DNA of 64,000 bases. Origin: Chitinophaga silvisoli. Its GTDB lineage: Bacteria > Bacteroidota > Bacteroidia > Chitinophagales > Chitinophagaceae. Positions 17,039-24,076 of this stretch are shown here, one piece after another. The position numbers and the translations under genes are program-made. The stretch spans positions 62,001 to 126,000 of the forward strand of contig NZ_QTJV01000001.1 in assembly GCF_003412465.1 (NCBI RefSeq). Direction: 5' to 3'. The number at the start of each line of letters is the position of its first letter. The stretch's first letter is position 1. A model generated the notes under the pieces. It had not been told where the DNA came from. It ran no database searches and saw only the letters and a program-made list of their open reading frames with translations.

Positions 17039-19624
17039 ATGCCTCTGAAAGACAAGATCAAATTAGGTCCGTTGTTGCGTAAACTGCATTGGAAGGAAAT
17101 GCTGGCTGTACTGTTTATTTTGCTGGCTATTTATTTTTTCAGGCAACAGCGTCATGAACTATATTCCCTGATGCCAGCTATAGAGCGGGCGGACCGCTTC
17201 TGGGTAGTCATCGGCATCGTGCTCACTGTAGGATATATACTTCTGCAGGCATGGATGTATCTATATAGTTTCCGTTCTGTAGGGAGTAAGCTGGACATTG
17301 GGAGAGGAACTGAATTGTTCCTGAAGCGTAATTTGCTCAGTATTTTTCTGCCGGCAGGTGGGGTAAGTTCATTGGCTTACATGCCACAAAGTCTGAAGCG
17401 TAGCCAGATCAATAAACAACAGATTCATCAGGCCTCCGGGATTTATGGATTTGTAGGCATCTTTTCTGTATTTGTAGTAGGATTGCCGGTGGTGGGGTAT
17501 GCAATACTGCACGACGAATCCATGCTGGAAGCAGTAGGGGGACTGGTGACAATTTGTGCAGTGCTGGCAGGCGTAGTCTGGATAGTGCGTTCTATCCAGA
17601 CGCGGGGAGCCGCTTATAATCTGCTTGCTAAATACCTGCCTGGGGTGATGGAGCATGTAGATGAGATCTTTGCTTTCAACCTGAACCGCCCTGCATTTGT
17701 AAAAACTGTATTGGTGTCTGCCGGTATTGAGCTGGCAGGCATCGCTCATTTATACCTGAGCATGTTGGCTACTGGCGCACATCCATCATTGGAGGCTGCC
17801 TGTGTGGGCTACATCGTAGCTACTATTTTCCTGATCGTATCACCTTTCCTGCGGGGATTGGGTGCCATTGAGCTTTCATTGGCTTACCTGCTTACCAATT
17901 ATGGATTTACCTCCCTGCAGGCATTGGAAATCACCTTATTATACCGTTTGTTCGAATTCTGGCTGCCTTTGCTGGCAGGTGTGTTTGCTTTTATCCTGAA
18001 GAGTCGTCACCTGGTGTTGCGCTTAGTGCCACCAGTATTGATTTTTCTATTGGGCATGGTGAATATTTTTTCGGTATTAACGCCTCCGCTTGCGAATCGT
18101 TTGCGCGTGCTGAGAGGCTATATTCCTACAGAAAGTATTCATGCATCCAACCTGCTTGTGGTGTTCCTTGGGCTGGTACTGTTGGTCACGGCCACTTTCC
18201 TCTTCAGGGGATTGCGCAGTGCCTGGATTGTAGCGCTGACGGTATCGGTGTTATCCGCAATTGGGCATATCAGTAAGGCATTGGACTATGAAGAGGCATC
18301 ACTGGCATTGTTAACAGCTTTTATTCTGCTGATTACGGCCAGGCAATACAGGATTAAGAGTAACCGTCAACTGGTAAATATAGGGGTCGTAACGGCCGTA
18401 GCAACACTGCTGGTGGTATTAATTTTTGGTACCATCGGGTTTTATTTCCTGAATGTGAAGCATTTTGGAATGGACTTTACTTTGTTGCGTTCATTGAGAG
18501 CATCATTCCATGGTTTCCTTTTGCTGGAAGACGATGGTTTGAAACCGGTGACGCGTTTTGGACGGGAATTCTTAAGTGCTATCAGGGTATTGGGTGTAGG
18601 TGCATGGGCTTTCCTGTTTTATACCATTATCCGCCCTTATCTGCCTACGGGCAAGCATACTAATGCGGCGATGGAGAAGGCGCAATATTATCTGAGTCAA
18701 TACGGTAGTTCAGCAATGGATTACTTTAAAGTAGGAGAAGATAAGTTGCTTTTCATCTCTGAAAAATACGAGGGGTTTATTGCCTACAGGGTGGCCAGCA
18801 GTTTTGCTATTGTACTGGAGGAGCCGGTATGTGCGGAAGATGCAAAACTGGCAATGCTCCATGAATTTGAGGAGCAATGTAAGAAGATGGGACTGAAGCC
18901 TGCATTCTACAGGGTGGATGAACAAAGTATGTATTATTTTGAACACCTGCGGAAAAAGAAGATCCTGATAGGGCAGGAGGGAATTGTGGATGTAACGGCA
19001 TTTACACTGAGTGGAAAGGATAAAAAATCTTTGCGAAATGGCTTGAATAGTCTGGCTGCGAAAGGGTATGTAACGGCTATACAGCGGGCTCCATTGAGTC
19101 CTGAGCTGGTGCAGGAGCTGAAAGAGGTAAGTGATGAATGGCTGGTGGATTATGATGTGAAAGAGATGACTTTCTCCCAGGGATTGTTTGATATAGATGC
19201 TATCAGGGATCAGGATGTGATTACGGTAACGGATGCAAACGGACAGGTGGCAGCATTTTTGAATATTATTCCTGACTATGCTCCCGGGGAGTGTACTTAT
19301 GATCTGATTCGTAAGCGTACGGCGGCACCTGGTGGTTGTATGGATTCGCTGATCATAGCATTGATACAGGATGCGAAAGATCAGGGTTTACAGTATCTGA
19401 ATCTGGGCCTGGTGCCTATGTCGGGTATCCAGCAACCGCAGAATACGGCTGAGCAGGTGGTAAAGTTTGCCTACGAGAAGATTAAAGCGTTCCGTCATTA
19501 TCATGGCCTGAGAGAATTCAAGGAAAAGTATGCAACGGACTGGACGAACAAGTACCTTGTATATGAACATGATTTTGACCTGATACAGCTCCCGGCTGCA
19601 TTGAGTAAAGTAATGAAGGCTTGA
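17039..19624 (+). CDS. mprF: MprF-type lysylphosphatidylglycerol synthase/flippase
   Basis: Bifunctional membrane protein that transfers an amino acid (classically lysine from Lys-tRNA) to phosphatidylglycerol and flips the product to the outer leaflet, lowering surface negative charge. The N-terminal half (to about residue 520) is a series of hydrophobic helices of the LPG synthase transmembrane type. The C-terminal roughly 300 residues form the GNAT-like synthase domain (DUF2156), with FYRVDEQSMYYF, the SGKDKKSLRNGLNSL segment and LQYLNLGLVPMSG near the end. About 861 residues from ATG 17039, as in firmicute MprF. A GTG at 16997 in frame is possible but lies at the predicted transcription start. 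The next gene encodes a VirJ/AcvB-like hydrolase, strengthening a role in aminoacyl-lipid turnover. The amino acid used is unknown. Confidence 0.88.
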   Translation: MPLKDKIKLGPLLRKLHWKEMLAVLFILLAIYFFRQQRHELYSLMPAIERADRFWVVIGIVLTVGYILLQAWMYLYSFRSVGSKLDIGRGTELFLKRNLLSIFLPAGGVSSLAYMPQSLKRSQINKQQIHQASGIYGFVGIFSVFVVGLPVVGYAILHDESMLEAVGGLVTICAVLAGVVWIVRSIQTRGAAYNLLAKYLPGVMEHVDEIFAFNLNRPAFVKTVLVSAGIELAGIAHLYLSMLATGAHPSLEAACVGYIVATIFLIVSPFLRGLGAIELSLAYLLTNYGFTSLQALEITLLYRLFEFWLPLLAGVFAFILKSRHLVLRLVPPVLIFLLGMVNIFSVLTPPLANRLRVLRGYIPTESIHASNLLVVFLGLVLLVTATFLFRGLRSAWIVALTVSVLSAIGHISKALDYEEASLALLTAFILLITARQYRIKSNRQLVNIGVVTAVATLLVVLIFGTIGFYFLNVKHFGMDFTLLRSLRASFHGFLLLEDDGLKPVTRFGREFLSAIRVLGVGAWAFLFYTIIRPYLPTGKHTNAAMEKAQYYLSQYGSSAMDYFKVGEDKLLFISEKYEGFIAYRVASSFAIVLEEPVCAEDAKLAMLHEFEEQCKKMGLKPAFYRVDEQSMYYFEHLRKKKILIGQEGIVDVTAFTLSGKDKKSLRNGLNSLAAKGYVTAIQRAPLSPELVQELKEVSDEWLVDYDVKEMTFSQGLFDIDAIRDQDVITVTDANGQVAAFLNIIPDYAPGECTYDLIRKRTAAPGGCMDSLIIALIQDAKDQGLQYLNLGLVPMSGIQQPQNTAEQVVKFAYEKIKAFRHYHGLREFKEKYATDWTNKYLVYEHDFDLIQLPAALSKVMKA

Positions 19625-19641
19625 TCATAAAAACGTGTACG

Positions 19642-20334
19642 ATGGTGAAAGGATTATGGTTAATGGGAGTACTGAGTCTGATAATGGCTACAGCCCATGC
19701 GCAAACGGATATCAGTAAACTGCCGGTTACGGTGAAGGCACCTGTGGCAGGCAATCAGCATCCGGTAATATTGTTCCTGACGGGAGACGGGGGGATGAAG
19801 AAGTTTGCGGCGGATATGGTGAATTCGTTGTCAGCAAAAGGTTATCCGGTGATAGGGTTGAACTCCCTGAAGTACTTCTGGAGTAAGAAGACACCGCAAC
19901 AGGCGGGTGCGGATGTAGCGGCTTTGTTACAGTATTATGGTAACCAGTGGAACAACCATTCATTTTTGCTGGTAGGTTATTCTATGGGAGCGGATGTACT
20001 GCCTTTCATTTATCAGCATCTGGGTGGAACATTGCAGAGCCAGACTTTATCGTTGGTGTTTATGTCACCTTCAGCGAGTACGGATATGGTGGTACATGTA
20101 GCGGATATGTTGGGAAAGAGTTCAACGCCGGGAGCGCTGAATGTACCGGCGGCGATGAATACGATTACGAATAAGCCATTGTTGCTGATCTTTGGGAAGG
20201 ACGAGAATGATTTTGACCTGCATGCATTGACGATAACGAATTATAAATCGCTGGTCTTACCTGGCGGGCATCATTACAATGATGATGCGACGGGTGTGGT
20301 GACACAGATGGTGTCGCACTGGGGACCAAGGTGA
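19642..20334 (+). CDS. VirJ/AcvB-like periplasmic alpha/beta hydrolase
   Basis: Secreted serine hydrolase-fold protein of 230 residues. A signal peptide (about residues 1-20, ending AHAQ) sends it to the periplasm. The VirJ domain is recognisable from VILFLTGDGGMKKFA (oxyanion region, about residues 41-55), the KYFWSKKTPQQAG segment typical of VirJ, and the nucleophile elbow GYSMGAD (about 112-118). The catalytic His is probably in LPGGHHYNDD near the C-terminus. The Agrobacterium homologue AcvB has been reported to hydrolyse lysyl-phosphatidylglycerol. This gene starts 17 bases after the mprF-like gene, so a synthase-hydrolase pair is likely. The TTG overlapping the mprF stop is rejected in favour of the ATG that gives the signal peptide. 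Confidence 0.85.
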   Translation: MVKGLWLMGVLSLIMATAHAQTDISKLPVTVKAPVAGNQHPVILFLTGDGGMKKFAADMVNSLSAKGYPVIGLNSLKYFWSKKTPQQAGADVAALLQYYGNQWNNHSFLLVGYSMGADVLPFIYQHLGGTLQSQTLSLVFMSPSASTDMVVHVADMLGKSSTPGALNVPAAMNTITNKPLLLIFGKDENDFDLHALTITNYKSLVLPGGHHYNDDATGVVTQMVSHWGPR

Positions 20335-20355
20335 TGAAGTGATAAATACCTGGAG

Positions 20356-20387
20356 CGCTCTTCCTTACGGGAAGGGCGTTTTTTTTT
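20356..20387 (+). terminator. Terminator after the VirJ-like gene
   Basis: CGCTCTTCC at 20356-20364 pairs with GGAAGGGCG at 20370-20378 (one G-U pair), followed by nine T residues. It ends the mprF-virJ unit. Confidence 0.92.
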
Positions 20388-20423
20388 ATCAGGAAAACTT
20401 ATGCGATCGCCTAATTTTTCTGC

Positions 20424-20439
20424 TTAACAACCAGTTAAC
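20424..20439 (+). promoter_or_regulatory. TTAAC direct-repeat pair, 11-bp period
   Basis: TTAAC occurs at 20424 and again at 20435. The 11-bp period places both on the same face of the helix, as in PhoB/PhoP-family response regulator boxes. The assignment to that family is inference. Confidence 0.4.
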
Positions 20440-20537
20440 GCTCCTGATCTTTTTTGCTAAAACGTTATACCATTACATGTATGTAAATAATTGCAGATCA
20501 TTCTGTTAAGAAGGTTTTTTGCAGCTATTTTTATTCG

Positions 20538-20553
20538 TTAACATCTTATTAAC
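20538..20553 (+). promoter_or_regulatory. TTAAC direct-repeat pair, 11-bp period
   Basis: TTAAC occurs at 20538 and 20549, the same spacing as the pair at 20424, about 150 bases before the ATG of the unknown ORF at 20702. Confidence 0.4.
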
Positions 20554-20701
20554 TAATTTCTCGGTCCGGTAATGTATCATTACAACGTAGTAATGTAAAG
20601 TAGAAAAAAAGGATTTGTACCACATTTGTCAGCCATGGAAACCTCTTTCGGGTCTCTACCCGTAAGAATTTTATCTTAAAGCGAATACACGAAAAACTAT
20701 A

Positions 20702-21067
20702 ATGGATAAAAACTTTCTTCAGAATATTGCAACGGGCGGGTGCGCGGAAGTGCTGAAACCCTTTGCAGACGAGCCTTTTAATGGTTGGTTTTTGATGAAA
20801 ACTCCCCAGGTTTCAACCGGGGGAGTTTATTTTTTTATTAATGAAAGTGATTGGAAAATAAGGCGCAGCTGCAACAAAATAGCAGTAGAATTTTTTAGCT
20901 TGCAGGCAGGCTATCCTGTATTAAAATTTGATCTTACACCCTCAAAATATAAGTTTATGAAAAATGCGTTCTTGACTGCCAGTAAGGGCAGTCCCTATAT
21001 TCCTGTTAACGATAGGGATGGAGCTAAGCGAAGTTTTGTAACCGTTAAAACAGCATTCACCAATTAA
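20702..21067 (+). CDS. Hypothetical protein of 121 residues, doubtful
   Basis: I do not recognise this protein. It begins MDKNFLQNIATGGCAEVL, has no signal peptide or membrane helix and ends with a basic, Lys-rich half (TPSKYKFMKNAF, DGAKRSF). The ORF opens with an ATG and is the only long frame here, but base composition is AT-rich and a very strong terminator-like hairpin at 20799-20828 lies inside it, at codons 33-43. Either the ORF is genuine and the hairpin attenuates it, or only the first roughly 32 codons act as a leader, or the frame is fortuitous. No operon partners are evident; the HTH protein at 21197 lies 129 bases downstream. Confidence 0.4.
   Translation: MDKNFLQNIATGGCAEVLKPFADEPFNGWFLMKTPQVSTGGVYFFINESDWKIRRSCNKIAVEFFSLQAGYPVLKFDLTPSKYKFMKNAFLTASKGSPYIPVNDRDGAKRSFVTVKTAFTN
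20799..20835 (+). terminator. Terminator-like hairpin inside the ORF at 20702
   Basis: AAACTCCCC at 20799-20807 pairs perfectly with GGGGAGTTT at 20820-20828, and an inner GGTT-TC-AACC stem extends it. ATTTTTTTA follows. This has every feature of an intrinsic terminator but lies about 100 bases into a predicted gene, as in an attenuator. Confidence 0.65.
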
Positions 21068-21196
21068 GGGATCGATACAGAAGACACAACATTGTAAAGG
21101 CTATCCGATAAATCAGCAAGGAAGAATCCATTGCAGACCTGGAACGAGTGACTTAAAATTTTTATTCAAGTACATTGTAAACCCCACTATGCCAGC

Positions 21197-21469
21197 ATGC
21201 CTAAACGTTATTTTGAAAGACTGCAAACCATTGATTACCTGATCAGGATCAAAGGCACAGGAAAGCCCGCTCACCTTGCAAAAAGGTTAAGGATTTCCGA
21301 AAGAACATTATTTGAATTTTTAAAGATGATGAAAGAACTGGGCGCACCTATAGCATATGACCGCTATAAGGAGAGCTATTACTACTCGGAAAAAGGAGGC
21401 TTCAATATTCGATTTGTGAAGAATCTAACTTTAGCGCTTGTGACGAACCTTCTCTTTTGGATGGTGTAA
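21197..21469 (+). CDS. Small helix-turn-helix DNA-binding protein
   Basis: A 90-residue protein whose first roughly 60 residues form a DeoR/HTH_11-like winged helix: YFERLQTIDYLIRIKGTG (residues 4-21) then LAKRLRISERTLFEFLKMMKELG, with the wing around YKESYYYSEKGGF. Such short stand-alone HTH proteins are frequent in Chitinophagaceae and Sphingobacteriaceae. The tail after GGFNIRFVK (NLTLALVTNLLFWMV) is hydrophobic and may be an out-of-family end, possibly from a small rearrangement. It would be a cytosolic regulator of an unknown target, perhaps its own AT-rich neighbourhood. It has no close operon partner. Confidence 0.7.
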   Translation: MPKRYFERLQTIDYLIRIKGTGKPAHLAKRLRISERTLFEFLKMMKELGAPIAYDRYKESYYYSEKGGFNIRFVKNLTLALVTNLLFWMV

Positions 21470-21579
21470 CCCCTTCCTACTGTGTAACCCAATTCACACG
21501 CCTTATTATTCAAACCGGCTTATTTATCCTGCACCGTCCTTCTACAGGATTGGGCCAGGTATGTCCTTAACCGGAACGT

Positions 21580-21615
21580 GCGTTACTGCGGAGTATGTTA
21601 TTCCGCAGTTAACGC
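21580..21615 (+). other. Imperfect inverted repeat (13-14 bp arms)
   Basis: GCGTTACTGCGGA at 21580-21592 pairs with TCCGCAGTTAACGC at 21602-21615, with a single bulged A and a 9-base loop. No T-run follows on either strand. Its right arm carries the first copy of the TTAAC array. Confidence 0.6.
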
Positions 21616-21647
21616 CGTATTAACTATGTTCTTAACTGTACGTTAAC
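21609..21647 (+). promoter_or_regulatory. Four-copy TTAAC array with 11-12 bp period
   Basis: TTAAC occurs at 21609, 21620, 21632 and 21643, spacings 11, 12 and 11. Such phasing is expected for oligomeric binding of an OmpR/PhoB-type regulator. The nearest genes are the frame at 21624-21914 (minus) and the LuxR-type gene 800 bases downstream. Confidence 0.5.
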
Positions 21648-21914
21648 CGAATTTGAAGAAACTCTTCCTACCTTCCATGCCGCTACAAAAAAAACTATAT
21701 GGAGTTTGTCTTGCCTCTTATCCCGCACAGGCAAAACTGTATATGTAGCACCTAAAAATTCGCAATTACCTTTTTTCTCATAAGACGGTTTAGATTTCAT
21801 AAGCTTCTGTACGCAGGTTTCTGTTAAGTTACCTGCTAGTTTTTCTTTCTCATCCGGGCTATAAAAAAATTCGGCCCTCACCATACGGTAAGGGCCAGAA
21901 CATTCACATGTCAA
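21624..21914 (-). CDS. Hypothetical Cys-containing protein, doubtful
   Basis: I do not recognise the family. The frame encodes about 96 residues from a TTG, beginning MTCECSGPYRMVRAEFFYS and continuing with an EKEKLAGNLTETCVQKL helix and a KKGNCEFLGATYTVLPVR strand; four Cys are spread through it. It stays open a further 11 codons upstream of the TTG (including VTVLLIDTSCNG) without an ATG. An internal ATG (at MVRAEFF) would give an 86-residue form. The amino-acid composition looks protein-like, but a missing start codon and AT-rich setting suggest a remnant or an unusual start. Its 3' end overlaps the TTAAC array. Confidence 0.35.
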   Translation of the reverse strand: MTCECSGPYRMVRAEFFYSPDEKEKLAGNLTETCVQKLMKSKPSYEKKGNCEFLGATYTVLPVRDKRQDKLHIVFFVAAWKVGRVSSNSVNVQLRT

Positions 21915-22024
21915 CCCGTTACAGCTCGTGTCAATGAGTAATACTGTAACGTTTTTAATTTTTTAGTCAGTCACTAATGTTTGAACGATATATCAAAATT
22001 AGAGATAATGTTTTGATCTAGTGG

Positions 22025-22040
22025 TTAACCGATTGTTAAG
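22025..22040 (+). promoter_or_regulatory. TTAAC/TTAAG pair, 11-bp period
   Basis: TTAAC at 22025 and TTAAG at 22036 repeat the same 11-bp spacing seen at three other sites in this region, about 420 bases before the LuxR-type gene. Confidence 0.35.
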
Positions 22041-22459
22041 GCACCCTCATTTTTATAATCCATAAATTTTTACAGTTAATATTGTGGTACGGAATCAGAG
22101 ATCAGCTTTTTTTCTTTTCCTTTCATATTGTTTTACTATTTGGGGGCCTCCAATTTTATGAGTAAATTGGTATTATTCCACGACTCCCTGCCTACATCCC
22201 TAAATCAATAGCAGGCTTACGTTTGAATGATTTTATTCTTTTTCGGTATTCTTTAATATACAAACAATTGTTTATTAGTATTTATTGAAAAATCATATAC
22301 TTATCGGATTGACTACTGCGGGTATTTGTTTCAAATTTGTTTCGGTATGTGAGACCGTGTATTTATTCCATTACAGCCATACTAGTAAACCAATTTAACG
22401 ACACTTGCAGTACCGGAAATTAAGGTTTTCGCAACTTATACAAACCCAAAAAAAACAAT

Positions 22460-23059
22460 ATGAAAAATGTGCGGCGCAACAGCACTGGGCAGGCCAGCGG
22501 GGAGGATGCTTTAGGGGCGGAAGGAGGAGAACATGGGGATTCTAAACACCTGGTACAGCAACTGGCAAAAGATATCAGCAATGTTGTGTTCATGGATAGT
22601 GATATTCCCGGATTAACAGCAACCGAAGCCGCCAATATTCTAAAAGCAGCCTATCCCGATATCAATGTACTGTTATTCTCTGTTCGAAATAATGAAACAG
22701 CTATCACCACCATTACCAACAAGCATGAACCTATACCGGCACCAGCTTCATTGAGTGCATGTTTTGCCCAACTGTATGAAGCTTCTGTCCAGACCAATAC
22801 GGCAACCATTCAGAAAGTACTCACTTTTTTTAACCGTAAACCGGAAGAGGTCCCTATGCAGTATGGACTTTCTCACCGGGAACTTCAGGTGTTGGATTGC
22901 CTGGTGAGCGGAGATACCTACAAAAAAATAGCCGAGCACTGTCATATCAGTGTCGGCACTGTACGTTCACATATCATGAACATCTATCGTAAACTGGATG
23001 TAAATTCCCGTTCCTCTGCTATTGTCAAAGCCATGCAGGAAAGACTGGTAGGTAGCTGA
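22460..23059 (+). CDS. LuxR-family DNA-binding regulator with truncated receiver domain
   Basis: Transcription regulator of 199 residues. The C-terminal GerE/LuxR helix-turn-helix is complete (LSHRELQVLDCLVSGDTYKKIA to KLDVNSRSSAIVKA, about residues 136-190). Upstream is only part of a receiver: VVFMDSDIPGLTATEAANIL (residues 42-61) keeps the phospho-acceptor-like D46, but the first strand with the acidic pair is replaced by a Gly/Glu-rich 27-residue leader, and the conserved Lys of the fifth strand is not visible. It may respond without classical phosphorylation or be a decayed response regulator. No histidine kinase is adjacent. The gene converges with the siderophore reductase remnant. Confidence 0.8.
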   Translation: MKNVRRNSTGQASGEDALGAEGGEHGDSKHLVQQLAKDISNVVFMDSDIPGLTATEAANILKAAYPDINVLLFSVRNNETAITTITNKHEPIPAPASLSACFAQLYEASVQTNTATIQKVLTFFNRKPEEVPMQYGLSHRELQVLDCLVSGDTYKKIAEHCHISVGTVRSHIMNIYRKLDVNSRSSAIVKAMQERLVGS

Positions 23060-23070
23060 TGCTGCCTCCG

Positions 23071-23726
23071 CTATTTCCAGAACCCCGCCGCTTTTACCTG
23101 TTTCCAGCCCAACTGACTGAGCAACTTTCTTGTTTGAACCACCATCGGAATATAACCAGCGACATAAAAGGTAGTATCATGTGAGGGTAATTGGAGTTTG
23201 TCCAGCCAGCTGACTACGTCCTTTTCCAGTCCATCAGAGAACCGTACCGGCATGCCCATGATTTGTGCAGGCAGGGGATCTTCGTCTATAGCCAGGGTAT
23301 GGAAGCCCTGATCCGGGTGCCTGCGGTGATAGAGAGACAGGATATGTCCATAGCGCTGGCATCACCTATGCATACCAGCTGCGAAGCGCCGGTGGGTTGG
23401 TGCATTCCGCCACCAGGGCCCATATAGGATACAGGATCCCCGGGAGCTAATTGCCGGGTCCACTCACTGCCGCTGCCCGGATGGCCTGCATCGATGAGCA
23501 GGGTGGCTATCCTTGTATTTTCATTGTAGTGTGCTACACTGTAGTCCCTGAGTGCTGTGCTGCTTACCTGGCATTTCAGGTGCTGGCAACTCCGCCATGC
23601 AAGTGGTTCGGATAGTTGCATTTCCAGTTGCAGTAAGCGATGATCAATAGCTGTTACCTGGCGCACATGCGCAGTCTTCCCCATCCTCCCCATCAGGAAG
23701 GCGGTTGCTTTTTCCTTTAAAGACAT
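23071..23726 (-). pseudogene. Siderophore-interacting FAD reductase, frameshifted
   Basis: Would be a cytosolic flavin reductase of the SIP family that releases iron from ferric siderophores. The first 126 or so codons (23726 down to about 23350) encode LRDYSVAHYNENTR, the counterpart of the family's RxYT FAD motif, then APGDPVSYMGPGGG and LVCIGDASAM. The frame then shifts: the family-like continuation HILSLYHRRHPDQGFHTLAIDE, running to GWKQVKAAGFWK and a stop at 23071, is in another frame. Adding one G in the GG of ATGGACAT (plus strand 23347-23349) restores one frame of about 218 residues. So it is a recent one-base deletion or a sequencing error. It lies downstream of an AraC regulator and a small unknown gene on the same strand. 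Confidence 0.8.
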
Positions 23727-23740
23727 ATGTTCTGGTATGT

Positions 23741-24031
23741 TTAGTCTACTACCCCTTTCAGTTCCGGGAAGAGATCTGTGATTAATGAGATGGCTTTGGG
23801 TGAGCGCAACCGGAGGTGCGCAAATATGCCGTTTAACTGAAGTACAGGCATCAGGTCTATGATTTCCTGTACGGCTGATTCATAGGATGGATAATCTGCA
23901 GGATTTTCAATTACAGCGAGGCTGGCCAGGAAGTCGGAAACAGCCCCCCGCTGTAACCGCACATTATTTTCTGTGCTGATTGCATGCATGTCATTGGGTA
24001 TTATATTGTTCGGCTGCATAAAAGAGATCAT
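23741..24031 (-). CDS. Hypothetical protein of 96 residues in the siderophore-reductase operon
   Basis: Not recognised. The protein has no signal peptide or membrane helix and appears helical: RLQRGAVSDFLASLAVIE, then SYESAVQEIIDLMPVLQLNG and SPKAISLITDLFPEL. It begins 45 bases after the AraC-type gene and ends 14 bases before the siderophore-interacting reductase start, so it is probably cotranscribed with both. A second in-frame ATG four codons in is an alternative start. Its position suggests a helper role in iron or siderophore handling, which is inference only. Confidence 0.6.
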   Translation of the reverse strand: MISFMQPNNIIPNDMHAISTENNVRLQRGAVSDFLASLAVIENPADYPSYESAVQEIIDLMPVLQLNGIFAHLRLRSPKAISLITDLFPELKGVVD

Positions 24032-24076
24032 TAATTCAGTACAAAATTATTGATGCTTCACTCCCGGCCTGTTATA

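Larger units (their letters stand above)
20388..20701. other. AT-rich gene-free stretch with inverted and direct repeats
   Basis: No coding frame is supported. The stretch has two TTAAC pairs spaced 11 bp (listed separately), the inverted repeat CATTAC-N6-GTAATG at 20578-20595 and many short A/T runs. The base composition is clearly lower in G+C than the flanking genes. It is probably a regulatory region for the ORF at 20702 or remnant DNA. Confidence 0.6.
21470..22459. other. 990-base AT-rich region with hairpin and phased TTAAC repeats
   Basis: There is no convincing gene except a weak minus-strand frame at 21624-21914. The region contains an imperfect hairpin at 21580-21615, a four-copy TTAAC array at 21609-21647 and another TTAAC/TTAAG pair at 22025-22040. 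The last 100 bases before the LuxR-type gene are A-rich. It looks like a regulatory or decayed segment. Confidence 0.6.

Noticed and set aside
20388..22459. Possible mobile element or integrated island
   Set aside because: No transposase, integrase, terminal inverted repeats, target duplication or tRNA junction could be found; only low G+C and weak ORFs suggest foreign DNA.
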